Positions 47,301 to 61,400 of a DNA stretch of 64,000 nt are shown here, piece by piece (positions within the stretch are counted from its first letter, which is position 1; each line of letters opens with the position of its first letter). The stretch comes from Pelecanus crispus (Eukaryota; Chordata; Aves; Pelecaniformes; Pelecanidae). Where the stretch lies: positions 30,901,044 through 30,965,043 of the forward strand of contig NC_134649.1 in NCBI RefSeq assembly GCF_030463565.1. The letters are read 5' to 3'. The position numbers and the translations under genes were made by a program. The notes under the pieces are model-generated. The model was not told where the DNA came from. It saw nothing but the letters and a program-made list of their open reading frames with translations, and searched no databases.

Positions 47301-50300
47301 CATCAGGATTTCTTTCACTGATATTTTAATAGAATATAGTTTAAAAACCTGGAATAGTGTATTTGTGCAATGGCTTAAGAAAACATACATACCAAAACTG
47401 AAGCATATGACTGAATGCTAGTTTTTGATTATTTTCTGGAGGATGTCAACTTCTTGTGGTACACAGGATGAATAACGATCTAATTACTTGTCTGCGGTAT
47501 TCCACTATGAAATCTGCTAGCAAACTATTCTGAGAACAAATCTATTAATTATTATTGGGTAGCTGACTTAACTATTGAGTTACCTCAGGCTTCATTAGTC
47601 TGTACAGAGAGCTGAATTTTTCATTTAGAGGCTTTGGAATTTCCGTCCAAATTTACTAAAGCTAGTCGTATAATTGAGAATAATAGTTGACTGCTCTCAA
47701 GAAGTAGGATTTAGAAGAGGAAACTACCGTGGTTTTTTAATGAGTTATTTTCTGACAGCAGAAGTGTCTTGGAACTTAGTAGTCATACTGGAAAGGAATG
47801 TGTTGGAGTAGTGGAAGGCTTTATTTCATTCTGGCTTGAGCACTGCTGTCTTGTCCCTGTCTCTTCACTGCTCTGGTCCTTTTCCACATTACACCAGTAT
47901 TCATAAGTAATAAGTAAATAAGTTTTCATGAATGATGTAAGATGAATTAATACTTTGCTCTCAATAAAGCAAGCAGCTCTTTCTCCTTAGCCTCTATTTG
48001 CATGTACCATCTGTTGATCTTGTGTCAGCGTATATACTCTTGAAGCCACATGGCAAATAGGTTCAATTTAGTAATCTGGCTGAAAAAGTAACCTTGCCTG
48101 CCTCCCCCCTGCCCTGCCTTCAAATTTCATTTTTTCTGTTTGACTTGTCCTGCAGTGTCACAGTGTTTGTTGCTGATCTAAGGCAGTAAATATGTGGCCA
48201 GAGTGGGGCTGATGTTGACAATGTCTGGTTTGACAGCAACCCACTGTTAGATTGACTTGATGTGATTATGTGATCTCCCTTTATGGCTTGCTTTTTCAGT
48301 CTCTTTGTTAAGCTGGTTCTCATTTCTTACTCTAAGTCCTAATCACTTCTTTTCATGTCCAGTTTCAGGTTTTTCCCAACTAGCCCTTTATTCTTCAGTC
48401 CACCAGCTGCTCTTAGAATGTTGATTCCCTCCGTTCTTGACCAGCTAAATCTGGTCTCCCTCTGTGTTGTTCATTCTTTTCAGCCTCCCTACCAGTTTCT
48501 GTTTCCTTCTTTTGCATCCTTGGCCCAGTCTTGCCAAATCCATTGTCTAGCTCTGTTCTGTTTTCTCTACTGGCCTGGATTTTTTCCTCCTCAGCTTTCT
48601 AATTTTTTGGCTTCATTTTTCATAATGCATGACAGAAAAGGGTCCTTAATAGCACCAGAGTTAAAAACTTGGCGTTCAGTTGTAATTACCAAGCCCATCC
48701 TGCTTTGGAAGAAAACAGAGGAACGCTAGAACACTTGAGCAACATGTTCTCAAAAGAAGCAAAATTCAGCAGTTTATTTTCAACCGGGTACTGCTGTAGT
48801 ATGTGTACTATTCCTTAAATATGTAGTGACAATAAAATATGTATGCAAATGGAATCACAGTATTTAGTCTTCTATTCTTGGATTTTACTTGAGTCCCCTT
48901 TGTACCAGTTATCACTTATGTTATGCTTTATTAGTGCTGAGGACCAGAATATGTATGAAAAATCTTGTTGCCAGTCTTTTTTCTCTTTTTTTTTTTTTTT
49001 TCTTGATATCCCATTAATTGTTGGGTTAGTTAACTATTGCATAGACTACTTAATCAAATAGGAGTTTTTAGACAGTTTGAAAACAGCTCCTACTTTTTAC
49101 TAATTAAAATATATGAGTTGGAGTGAAGGATTTATGAAATATCTGCATTATATTAAACACTGCATGGGCTAGGTATTTTGGAAGTGAGGGGAAGCATGAA
49201 TTCTTCCCACAGCTGTAAGTGTCATTCTTTGGTTTTATATGCTAATGCACGAAGCCTTGCATACTGCAGTGAGTTAAAATAGATTTCCTGTCTTAAAATA
49301 AAGGAGAATATTAAAGGAGCCTTAAATACTTTTACAACAGTTAAGTTTCTTATATACTTTTGTTGACATTATTTTGTAAAAGTGAAATGGTGTTTGGCTG
49401 AAGGGTATGTGATTTTAACCTGATACATAGTTGCTCTCTGTCTGAATATGCTTTTTGCTGGTTTTGCATGGCTTCTCTGTTACATGGCTGTTGGCTTTGG
49501 AGATGGGTGTTTTCTGCTCCTAGTAGATGTTTTTTTAAAATCTGGTGACATTTTGTAATGCTAAATTCTGTCCAAAAAAAAAAAAAGCTTAAATTTTAAC
49601 ATGCACTCTCTTAGTGTCATGTTATTTTATACCAAGCTTTCTTGGTATTTTAGCTTTTGTTGTAGTTGGCTTCAGCATTAGGAATTAGGCTAACTTAGGC
49701 TAATAAGGAATTATTGTTTATGGGGAGTTTAAGTGCTATGAGAGTTAACTGAAATGGTGCTCTTATGCAGTCTCTTCCTCCCTTGCCAATACAAAAAGCA
49801 TGTATATTACATATGTCTGTTTATGCCAACACAGATTTTCCACCTTTATAAACATTAAATCTAGTTTTCTATCTTAAATTTAGCCAGTGCTATATCTGTA
49901 TGTGAGAGAAGTATATACTCGCATATAATTCATAGACTAACTTTTACATTTGAAACTGGTTCTTTGAACTTGTTAGCGAAAACTATCTCTCTCTGCTTGG
50001 TGATCTGGTCTCAAAAATTTTCATCTGCTTTATCGCCTAAAGATGAATCTGAGAGGAAAAAAGAAATATAAACAAACTGAAGACATAATCCTAAAACAAG
50101 GTCACAAGGTTTCTGATAGTCTTTTCAATTGCATAAAAGTGGATACTTGTGAAAATTACCAAGTTTTTCAAGAAGAATTTTAAGTATGTAGTTTTGTAAC
50201 AAAGTTTTGTATGTGTTAGTTTACCAGTACTTTACTTTAGTTTACCACTTTATTTACTACTTACCCTCTTCCATGTATGTAAATTTACAAAGCATATTGT

Positions 50301-53300
50301 AGTGCATGTAGAATCATGTTCACTAGATGGTGAGATGTGGGCAGTCATTACTAAGTCTCGATTTTTACTATAGTATGTGTAGATTTTTATATGTACAATT
50401 AAGAGTCATGGTTACAAAAAGCTGTCCAGAACATAGAGCTAGTCAGCTATTGTAAATCAGTATGTGCCTACATCCTTCCAGGGAATCAATTTTGCCTGTG
50501 CTGCCAGCATTTTTTTTCATCTTGGCCTGATTTTGTTGGCAGCTGTGACGACTGTGGTAACTTCCTTTAATGATGCTGTTCTTTCCAGGCGAGGATAAAA
50601 CTTGTTTGGCTTTTCTTCTACATTTTCAATATCTGAATGAACTTAATGTATTTTTTCCAGTTTGTGTTTGTGTAACATGTTAAGAGTTGCTGTTTCTGTA
50701 TATTAAATAGAGCTGGATCCACGGCAGAGTTCTCCCTTGAATGGCTGAAGTGATTTGGTAATGCACTGTTGCAACCATTCCCTTAATGGGCTCAAGTTTC
50801 TGCTCTCAGCTGTTCTGAAAATCCAAAAAGAATAGCTAATCTCAAACAGAAAGGATGTTTGAAGTAAAATTTACATGTAGAATTTATATCCTCTGTAACT
50901 TTCTGAAATATTCTCAAATGTAAGTCAGGTATCTTCCTCAGTCAGGTTTTGTAAACTTGTAAAATCCTGTATTAGTAATTGAAATAAATCTTTATTTTCA
51001 AAGCAGTGCTTGCCAGGTATGTTTTGACAATGGCTAATAGTCTGTTTCATTTGACTGTGGCTTCCTATCAACAATGACATGAAGCTGTTCACCCTTATGA
51101 TTAAAGAATCATGTTGCTTCAGGTATTCTGACAGCTTCTGTGGAATTTTGCATTCTCTGTATTCTTGCCACGTTTCTTTAGTAAAAACTGCATGCCCTTT
51201 ATGAGTATTTTTCCTCCCTTGCCCTGATAACAGTGGATGGATAGTTGGCTATTTGGCAGTTTCTGTCATCTTACATCGTCTCATTTTCTTTCTCTATCCT
51301 GATCTTTACATTACTAGATATTTGAAGAGTAAATATTTTTTTCTGTTTTGTTTTTCTTAAAAAGAAACCCCTCCAAGACAAACTCTTTTCCCCCCACAAA
51401 CCAGCTCCCCACCTATTTTCTCTAATCTGTCTTTAATACAATTATCCTTCATAACAGTGAATGTACTGTCTAATTCTTCTTTTGATTAGAGCTGAGAAGC
51501 TGTATACATGCTTTAACGGTTGCTGTCACTATGTTGTTAACAATAAAGAGGGTAAGGTCTGTTCAGTTCCTGATTTCTACAAACTCTCTACTGTGATGGC
51601 ACCTATCTTAAGTGAAATAGACCTATTCATTCAAATGGTTCTAATCTTAATTGTTCTAAGGCAGATTTGTGCATGTTACTGATGTCCAGTACCTTGGTTT
51701 CCTTTCTTCTATTGTTGCCTGCCTTCCTGGGCTGTCTCAGAGTGAATGTAATGGTGTACTTCTACTAAAAATGTTTTGCTTGTATACATCATAGTTGACA
51801 TACAAACTAACACAGTTTTGCTAAGAGGACAAAACAGTAAATATATAATGAAAGAAAGCAACTTTAGTGCTGGTTACTGAAGTAGAAAAGTGTATCACTT
51901 ATTTTTGCTGGCAAATTGCTTTTGTAAATCAAATTTCGTGACATAAAGGACCATACCAGACACACTGTTTGATGCATGGCAACTTCTCTTACATGCAAAA
52001 TCATTACTAACTTGTAGACTGATGAAAAATAACAGTGATATCCCTTAGTCCAAGTTAGTGAGGTGTGTTATTTGTCAGTGTCAGTTTGATGTTTTGCTAT
52101 CCTATTCGATGGGAGTAATCATCTCTGCATTTCAAGAACAGCTTTTATTTTCAAAACTGTGTGTGTTTTTCCCTATCTGCAAGAATGGATAATTAGTTAG
52201 CCATGTAGCTTTCCTTGATTCTGTATGCAGTGATGCATGTGTTTGGAACTTTTTGGAACACTGATGCAGTGTTTGGAACTTTTTGGAAATTACTTCAGCA
52301 GTAATTTCATATGTATTTTTAAAAATGTTTGTTGTTTCTTTGGGAGTGGAAGCTTCTGTTTGATTCTTTAGATGCTATGAATATTTAATTTTGAAACTAT
52401 AGTGAAGCTTAAATGATTTAACTTTATGTATGTGAAACAAGTACATGTAGGAAATAAACTTCCTTAAGTTCTGTGTGCAAAACCTGTTTGTATTTCTTCT
52501 GTGTGTTGCTTGTATTTTTAACTTGACTTTAGCACCAAAGTCATGGAATTGTAATTTGTTAGGTCTAGCTGGCACTATGTATTGTTGCCTGTGTTAACTG
52601 TTGTCAGTGGAAACAGAAAAATCTTATTATACTAAGCATGGAATCATTGTACATAAACATTTTCACTTGATGCTGTACAATTACTCTGAAACTGGCAAAG
52701 CCAAAACTATAGGAACTTTTCTTTTTTCTCTTATGCCTTTGTCTCTTTTATTGAAAATTCCTCAGAAATGTCAGAAAGTAAAATGACTACTGCTGACCTT
52801 TCTGTTTTCAGAGGCACTATAGATGAAAACTTGGTATTTGCAATAGCATTGCAATTGAATGACTTCCTTGCCAGAATAGCACTGATATGTTAATCTCATG
52901 ATAAAGGCTGTAAGCTCTACCAATTCCATACTGGCTAAGTGCAAGTTCATCAGAGGTGTTTCTGCACTGCTCTTTGCAGGACATCAGGTTCCAAGACGAT
53001 TTATTAGTGCAAGTGTAGGGTCACTTGTATGAATGAAGCCATAATGTATCCATGTGTAGCTGAATTGCTAAATCATGAGGGAGCCCAAAACTGCAGAAAT
53101 ACTGAGGGGTGTTCTGCAAGAATCAGCTCAGCTCCATCCAGGCTTATTAATTTCTGCTTAAAATGGGCTGGGCACTAAGATCTCTGCACTCCACTTCTCA
53201 GTTACAGGTTTATTGGCATCTCTCTCTCCCATCCTGCCCAACTCCCTAATTATCGAGGATATCACCGTCTTCCTTAATAGCAGATAAATCAAAATCTAAC

Positions 53301-53986
53301 TGTATATCAGAAGTTTTGTTTTAGATGCCATGTATGATTTAACAAACAGGCCTTCTTGCTTACTGAAGTTTCATGGTTAATCTTGAAAAGCTGGATGTCA
53401 TGTGGGCAGAGGTAGATAAAGTGTCATGCAAAGATTTAGTTGAATAGGACAAAGATCTCAGGAATATTCAAAGCTTAGTGATGCAATTTGGTAAACCTTA
53501 CCGGTTTTGTAGGTTAAAGTTTTACTATGCAACATCTTGGAATTTATTTAAAAAAATGAGAGTACTAGCTGAACAAGCATAAAGTCAAACTAAGATTTTA
53601 CAGGCAACTACTTTGTCAAGTTATCACATTCTACATGTAAGACTAACTTTATTGCTGCTTACCTTCCTAAGGAGTTGAAAACACTGGTTTATAAATTAAA
53701 TCTTTTTTTTCCAATATCTACATTACAGCTTTTTTCCTGCCACGGTAATTTTTTGTGTGTGATTTCTGGCTTCAAATATGAACAATACTAATCACAAATT
53801 CCTTAAGGAAAAAGTGCAAATTTTAGGCTATAGAATTGGTACATCTGACTAGTACTGTTTAGTTTAAACAATATATTTTCCTTTTGTAGCACTGAAGAAC
53901 ATGGAAATCTTTTAACATTTTTTAGAAGCCTTTCATCTTATGCCGAGTGGTATGAACATCGTAGATGCACCTTCCTACATTTCAAG
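40980..53986 (+). CDS. CENPP: Centromere protein P, first five coding exons (continues past window)
   Basis: Coding exons are 40980-41116 (exon begins 40962), 41980-42137, 42494-42582, 46737-46825 and 53890-53986. All are GT-AG with matching phases, giving 190 codons. The start MDNSICQVYEDK is followed by a short coiled coil (residues 10-30). Conserved islands are QLESLETDLSFLMKFTGI, HRLSGNCHSLSFQLEFQLLE, DLSKFVSR and LLTFFRSLSSYAEWYE. CENP-P is a RWD-fold subunit of the CENP-O/P/Q/R/U block of the constitutive centromere-associated network at kinetochores. At least one non-coding exon upstream, inside or near the CpG island, is needed but cannot be fixed. Human CENPP has about 288 residues, so roughly the last third lies to the right of the window beyond a very long intron that hosts OGN. 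Confidence 0.94.
41349..41379 (+). repeat. Poly(T) tract
   Basis: About 27 T residues followed by a short A run, CENPP intron. Confidence 0.75.
41501..41526 (+). repeat. Poly(A) tract
   Basis: About 25 A residues, CENPP intron, 130 bp right of the poly(T) tract. Confidence 0.75.
43144..43230 (+). repeat. Two adjacent small tandem duplications
   Basis: CCCAATTTGTCATAATGTA is followed by a near copy (CCCAATTTGTAATAATGT). Immediately right of it, AAATGTCCTTCTCAAG occurs twice in tandem. Both look like replication-slippage products in CENPP intron DNA. Confidence 0.8.
46385..46490 (+). repeat. Near-duplicated A/T-rich stretch
   Basis: CTTATTTTATAAATAAAA followed by ATACATATTT-like sequence occurs twice about 65 bp apart, with a TATA-rich stretch between. 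It is an imperfect direct repeat in a CENPP intron. Confidence 0.65.
47012..47060 (-). mobile_element. Possible short ancient CR1-type trace
   Basis: A stretch reading GGCCTGAAAGGACCATTAG resembles the 3' terminal portion of old amniote CR1 elements. It is too short for certainty. Confidence 0.25.
52231..52290 (+). repeat. Tandem duplication of about 30 bp
   Basis: The block TGATGCA...GTGTTTGGAACTTTTTGGAA appears twice in a row with minor differences. Confidence 0.75.
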
Positions 53987-56900
53987 GTAATGCCTGTCGA
54001 GCCTTTGTATATCAGTACTATATTTAGTTTTTTAAGTAATTCATTAAGATAGAGCAATGGGGGTGAAATCGGCACTCTTTAGCAGAGTATGGGAATCTTA
54101 ATTTTGTACATTGTGGAAAAGAGAATATTAGCTAAAGATTTTTGTGTTGTGTTCAAGGGGCAATGCCCTTGCTTGGTATTTGTCTTGATTTTTACCATAC
54201 TGTTGCTGTGTTCCTCATAGGTGGGGGAAAATAAGAATATCTTTGCCTTTCTGTGGGGGAGTAAGACAGTTTTTCATTGCTATTACATTTCATTTTGAAC
54301 AACAACAACAAAAAAAGGCAAAAGAAGAAATTAAAAGAAAATAACATTTGTAGTCTTTGGCATTTCAATGTTAGTTTTGAAGGACTGGGTCTGTCTCTTG
54401 AAAATGTGGCAGCATGCATTTGGGTGACAGCACTTCCAGTTCTGAAATGTTTTACTTGAATGGGAAATAAAGTGTTCCTCACTCTTAACTGGAACATAGT
54501 ATTTGAACTTAGTTAAGTTACCATTATTTGGCTTGTTTGTTTTATCTTTGTACTGGTTTTAAGAAAAACAGCCACTCCTTGGAGTAAAAATACTGCACTC
54601 TTACGGACACAGAACATCTTATATGATGATTAAAGTTAGAGGGGGATGTTCAGCTGCTTCATTTTGTGTGGTTTTTTTAGTTCAGTTTTATTTAGCTCAA
54701 GCATTTACTGTCATTAAACTCAGCACCATCTTTGCTTTTCAGCTGTAGTATGAAGTGGGAGCTGCTTTGTTTCCTCTTTTTTGAATCTTTTAGGCCTTTC
54801 TGAGTACTGTGCTAGATTAATCAATTTCTATTATTAATGAATGAATCAGATTAAAGAAAAAAAAGTACTAATTTCTGATAACATTAAAAAAAAAAATCCT
54901 GTCCTCAGCTGAGTAATAAACTGATGTTGTCTAATTCTGCTTCTTGTTGTATAAGGACTTTTCTTTAATCCCTGAGAAGGTGGAGCACCAAGGGCTTTAT
55001 GGCTTTGTGGTGTGGGGTTTTTTGATTGTTTTTTCCAACTTCACTTGATGCTTTCTGATCCTTCAATCAGCCTCATGACAGCAGTCATTGTGGTTTCTGG
55101 GACAGTGGTTCAGTGAACTGTTATAAATATTTCTCATTTTAAAATTCAGTACCAAAATTAAAAAATAGAAAGGAGATAGCTCCGGAGATGATTTTTAAAT
55201 TGTCATGTGTATCTTAAGCAGTTTTAAAAAGTATTGTTCAGACGTTGAGTGTAAGTAATGAAGGGATATATTCATTGCTAAAAGATGTGTGAAGATAAAG
55301 TCACTGAAGACATATATCACAAGTTTGTCAACATTACAAATATTCTTTCTAAAAGTATTTTTCTTGCCACAGACAAAGGTGCTGTTGAGAAAGGCAAACC
55401 AATTTGGGAGCATATTTATCAAATATGATTAACTGTGGACTTACGAAGAGTTTTTTAGATAATTCGGATTAAGCAAAAAAGCAATGTAAAATATACATTG
55501 ATTTGACTATAAGCAAGCTTTCCTAGAAAGCAGGGGCAGGTTTAGGTTGGTGTGAGTAGAGCAATGTTCAGTTGTAAAGCATTTTGTGCTCTGCATTATA
55601 TACTCCCTGACATTGTGCTTTAGAAGTTGTGGTTTTTGACAAGGTAGTGCTTTAAATACGTTTTGAAGGGGTGAGTGAAACATCCAACAAGTCTTTTGTA
55701 TGGCATTACTTGTATGGCAGGTCTTACTGTATTGGCATGAGAAATATTCTGTCTGCAAATAATTTTCTGACCTAGACATGCCCTTAGTCTGCTATGAGGC
55801 TGAACAGCTGAAGCATGTTGGCATTGCTGGAAGAGCAGATTGTTGAAGCTGATAATGATAAACAAGAAAAAAAATTCAAGTTTTATTGGAAATACAGAAT
55901 GGAAATGAATGATAGGAAAAAAATAGAATGGTGTACATTCAGCTTGATATTAATACTGGTCACACAAATAGAAGGCAGAAAATCCTGCATACTGAAGCCC
56001 TTCTCACTTAATGTTTTGATGGGTTAACTTGCTATGAATGGGGAAAGTAAACTAAAACATAACAGATAATTTATTGCCTGCATGAGGCATTCAGAAGGTA
56101 CCAGTTGTCTACTTTGGTTTGCTCACAAAATATTAGGAGCATTAATTAGTGTTACTGTTGGTATTTAGTACTTTTTCAAAAATATATACAACATTTTAAT
56201 GCAAAATTAATAATGTGTTAGTGATAGGTCCTAGAATGTTTACGTGTGTATATATTACATAAATGTGCATATGTTTGTATTCACATATAACTGTTTTCAT
56301 AGGAAGAGTTTTGGTGATATTTACTGATCATACCAATACTGGAAAGAGCCTTATTTAGTATTATTTAGTAATAAAGATTTGTGATGACAATAAGATCAGA
56401 GGCTACTGCTTATGTAACGCTGTTACACATACACTTCTAGCTGTCTTTTCGCCGTTTTAGCCATTTATCAAAAGAGGGATGAGAGAATTGGTGGCTTTTA
56501 TTTTTTCCTAGTATAAATTTGGCTTGAATTTGGAATGTATTTTTATATGCGCTGGGGTTATTTTTTACCTTTTGCTAAAAACCTGGAAACATCAAAGTTT
56601 TATGACTTGCGTAGAAAAATGAAAACCAAGTATTATTCTCACTGTCAGACGGTTTTGTTCTCAGTTGTATTAAGACAATGGAATTTCTCTCTTGTTATAC
56701 CAAATAACTTAAAATGGAAAATATTTGGGATGGCTATGTCTTTCTTGGGTTGGATTCAGGGCAAAAATATTTTTGTCCTGCATTTCATAATTGCATCCTC
56801 TTTCCAGAAAGATGAGCCCACAGTTGATGCTTGACATAATCACTTAAAAAGTGACTAAAAGTCACTTAGATCTCAACACTCTTAGTGGCAGAGCATCAGT

Positions 56901-57762
56901 ATGTTCAGAATTAAGTATGTACTTAATTCCCCATAGCACAAGCACTGACAAATCAAGGCTTAGCTAAATAAGATAAACAAAACTAATACAAAATATCTTG
57001 TAAAATCAGTATTCTAGATGTAGTGATACATCATCATGCATTCGATGCTTAACTATTTCTACAAATTAGGAATCTATACTAGCTTCAAAATTAGTATGAA
57101 GTTGATCTGGTAATAGTAACTAGCGCCCTTTTGGCATTCATTATTCTGAAGAGTTTATGCCTGCGGGTAGATATTTGAGGGGAGAAACTGACAATGAAAT
57201 GTCAGAAATGTATAGTTGTGTAATTGAAAACGTTGCATCCTGTATCAATTTTGTCTAGTTTTAGGTGAACTGACTGTTGAGGCCTGCACACATCAGTTTG
57301 TGTTTTTAATACACTGCATGGTTTAAAGTACTTCGGTCCAATGATGCTGGTTTAATTTGCTTGAAGTTAACACTATTTTTTAGATTAATGATAGAATCAA
57401 CTTTTCATTTTAATTTAAAGATCTGATTTGATTTTTCTCTGATGAGTGAAAGTATTGTTGTATAAGGGTACTTCTGTTTCTTTGCATCGACATCTAGCTG
57501 AAGTCTTACTTATTTACAGGTAAAAATGTTAATTCAGCATTGCTGTTAATTATATTGTCACATTTCCTTGTCAAGAAAAAGCAGTGGAACAAGGCTCAGT
57601 CTACATCATCTGTTAGTAACAAAGATACTTGGAGTCATACATACTATGCTGTACTTCGACCATCATATTAAAATGGGAAGCTGATGTTGCAAAAATGACT
57701 CTCATGAGTACAGCTGAGCAAAATTTATATATTTCAATTAAAAATACCTTGTGTAAAAATAA

Positions 57763-57799
57763 AACACATATAAAATATATATATACACACACACACTCT
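57763..57799 (+). repeat. (TA)n(CA)n microsatellite
   Basis: ATATATATATA grading into ACACACACACAC, about 37 bp, CENPP intron. Confidence 0.8.
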
Positions 57800-58491
57800 C
57801 TTAGATTACTTTGAAAGCAAAATAGTAGAAGGAGACTTAAGACATCTTTGAAAAGTTTCACTTGCTATGTTGCTTGGTACACTAAGCCTAAATAGGAATT
57901 ATTCTCATTTTCCACAAACCAAGTTTTTAAAGAAGCTTTAATGCAGTTAAGCTTTGAGACTTTCTATCTCTATACATAACTTTTTTTGGTATGCAACTTA
58001 ATCCAATACACTTTTGATGGTCAACTGAAAAAGTTTCAGATTAGAAAAGTGGGATTGGAATTACGATGTGTTTTTCCTCTGTAGCTTGCTCAAAGAATGT
58101 TTTGCATCTATTTGAAAGTAAAACGTAGTGATTGTTGTGGGTACTGGTAAAGAATGTGAACAAGCAGTTACTTGTGTGATTTTACCCACACATAAAGAAT
58201 ATGTGGTGAAATAAAAGTTGAGAAGATATGTGTGTGCATATATGTATTTTTACACTTTCATTAACAGGAAAGATTCTGAAAGCATGGGTGACATTGTAAC
58301 TACTAAATAAAGTGGCTGTTTTGAAATAGTTATTTTGGAGGAGAACCACATTTCAACATAGTAAAAGGTTCTGTGTATGCAGGGAAAACGGCATTAGTAA
58401 GGGAGAGGATATAAACGTGTAAACAGAGGAAAAAGAATCATCTTCTGTTACCATATTTAAGTTTTGGCATGTATAATTACGTAAGTAGTGG

Positions 58492-61400
58492 CTAGTAGTA
58501 TGTTCCAACAGGCAGTGTTCTCAAGCAGGAAAAAGCATTAACATGCTTTGCCAAGAGGATCGGATTGCCTTCCATCCTTATCTCATCCATATGTGTGCGG
58601 ATGTAACGCGTGTTATTAGATTTGCAGAATGTGTCATCGGTGATTGTAGTAATATTGTTGTACTGCAAAACAAAACAATTTTTTATAAATACATACACAC
58701 ATATATATATACACACACCCGTATATGTTGAAGACTTTTCAAATTTTAATTTTATTCCTCTTTCCCTCCTGTTTTATTGTCATTGGCATTGATTTGTGTA
58801 TACTATAGATAGGTAGGAATTGTCTCTTCAAGCCAATCAATGAGCTGATAAGCAGTTTGAGGTGGTTATTGATGTTTGAAATGTATTACTGATAAAAGAT
58901 CATTGCTTATTTTTACCATTTCATATCCTTGATATACAGAAACTAATGAGAAATTGTTGCACGGTAATTAGCTAACAACTTCTGAACACCGAATGGGTGT
59001 GGCTGTACAGATTAGAGGTAAATTGTTTTATTTGGAGGAGCAGTAGACAACAGTAGCGCAACTGCAGTGTGAACTGTTTTAAAAGACAGTGGGTTGGTTT
59101 TGAAGTATGTAACTAATGAGGCTATTTGTAATAGAATGTTAAGGAAATACTTCAAAAATACCTGAAGGTGAAGAATACGCAGACTTTCTGGTAAGTTAAG
59201 GGGAACAGATTCCAGTGCGTTATGTCCTAAGTAGAGGTAGGCCAGATTTGTCAGCTTCTAATAGAAAGAAAGAGAGATTATTAATGCTGATACTACTTAC
59301 CTGAGGTTAAGTAACTTGTGCCTGTTACGAGACATCAGTATGTTCTTCTTATCACATAGCCTGTAAAGTGATCTGACAGGAAACATTCTTTTGCTGTGAA
59401 TGTTGAATTCTGTTGTATCAAGAAACTCACAGAACAGGCCTATGTTTTTGGAAATTTCAGTGTCAGGTTATTGGTTATAAAACTTGAGACCACTATAAAG
59501 CGCTCTCCTTGTTTATTAGTATTTATGTGGTCCTCAGAACAGTGTTTGAGCTATCAATTTTTGAATCAAGTTTTTCTTTGCATGTAAGAGAAAGGAAGTA
59601 GGTAAGATATTTCATAGAAATTTTTTTTTATGTGAACAACATGAGAGAGTGCACAAAGGAGTATTATTCCAAAGTGCCTTAAAAACAAAACAAAAGCTGG
59701 AAAGCTTCTTCATCTTAGTTTTGTTTCTTAGATGATAAAAATACAGAAAAATTCATTTTGTGATATACTGGATAGTCTGGTTACTAATTTTATTTGCTTT
59801 GGTTACCTAAATTATTGTTTCTTACTTACCTTGAAGGCATTTGCTTTGATTCCTCTGCTCTTGATTCTGTTTTGGTTTGCATTAAATGTTGTTAGTTTGG
59901 GAGGTAGAACAGGAAGTTTTATAAGTCGATTTTCAGCAAGAGAAAGTTCTTCCAATAACAGAAGCTTTGAAAAGGCTCCATCTTCTATTTCTTCTATCCT
60001 GTTTCCACTAAAATCAATTCTTCTCAAGGTAGCTTTACACAAAAGAAATGAAAATCTAAACATTAAATTTATAATTACATGGCATGTGAAACATATATAA
60101 TAATAAGGAAAATACTTTGGATCCTTCCTTTTTTCTTAGAGACAACATGATTTCAGGTATTCGTAGAATTTTTCATGTTGTAGAGTGAGATATCTGGGAC
60201 AGATGTCCCTGAGCATTTGAAGGAAAAATAATACCTGGTTCTTTAAGACTGGCTGGGATGCAGAGTTAAATTTTATTTTTAGCAAACTGCTCTTTCTCTG
60301 ATTGTGTGGGAATATTAAGATGGATACATGAGCCAAAATGGGTTTCCATGTTGCCTTCACAGTTCCTGTTCTAATACAAGCATTGAATTAAATAAGTAAT
60401 ACACATAATGAAATCTAGCAAAGTATAAAATATATCTTATTTTGGTAATCTTGGCATACTTTTAAGGGACAACAACTTCAAATATACTATCAGGCGAATG
60501 GAAATTAAAATTGGAACATTACTTACTAATGTCAGCAAAATCTGAGACTGCTATCCTTTTTATTTTGTTAAATCGTGCATAAAGATATGCTGTTTCCTTT
60601 GGCAGTGGGGGTACAGCTTCGATGTCTATTTCCTCACAGTACACTGATCCGCTTAAACACACACAGAGCAGACAAGTAGGTAAATCTGAAAGCAAATTAT
60701 TTTGAGTGGACAGTTAAGTTATTCAACTAAAGCTTGAATATTCAAAATAGAATTTTCTCTAGTAAGATTTCTTATCATTAGATTTTTAAATATTTTGTTC
60801 GCATCAAGTTCTGAAAAAATATTATGAACTTTTTTGAGCTTTGTATTCTTTTTATTGTGCATAATTTCTCTGTGTATATTCTCTGTTCTTATCTGAGCAT
60901 GTCTTGAAATGGTATTAACCAATCTTAATTCAGTTTCATTCTTTAATTGGCTTAGAGTATTGCGAATAAGATAACTGCAACTCTGTGGCTATGTTAAATG
61001 TTATCTTTAGAACCATTCTTTCGAAAAGAGAAGTCCATGCAGGCGAAACATCTGGCAGTGCGCACATTTGACACTGTAATTGCATTGGAGCATTTCTGGC
61101 AGGGTCATGTATACTCTGTGTTACTCCTAGCTACTATTTTTGTCTAATCCTTTTTATAAAAAACTCCAGCAGTGATGATGATACAATTACTCTAGGCAAT
61201 CTGTTCCCATTTTTTTACTGAGGTTTTTTATAGCTGTTGTTTTAAGTAGTGAGAGAAACTCTTATCTTTTTTTAATGCAGTTAGTCCATTATGGTTTGTC
61301 ATGTTCCTCATAGACATTAGTAGAGTATTAGTCATTTCTGCTTTGCATTAATCCTGTATGACAGCAATATTAAAATACATATAATGAATATGGCTTTCAC

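Larger units (their letters stand above)
46826..53889 (+). other. CENPP intron, 7.06 kb
   Basis: A/T-rich intron with a possible ancient CR1 trace near 47012 and a 30-bp tandem duplication near 52231. A 124-codon open frame at 48355-48729 is unrecognised and probably chance. Confidence 0.7.

Noticed and set aside
48355-48729. 124-codon plus-strand open frame in a CENPP intron
   Set aside because: Phe/Ser/Pro-rich, no recognised domain, typical chance frame in pyrimidine-rich intron DNA.
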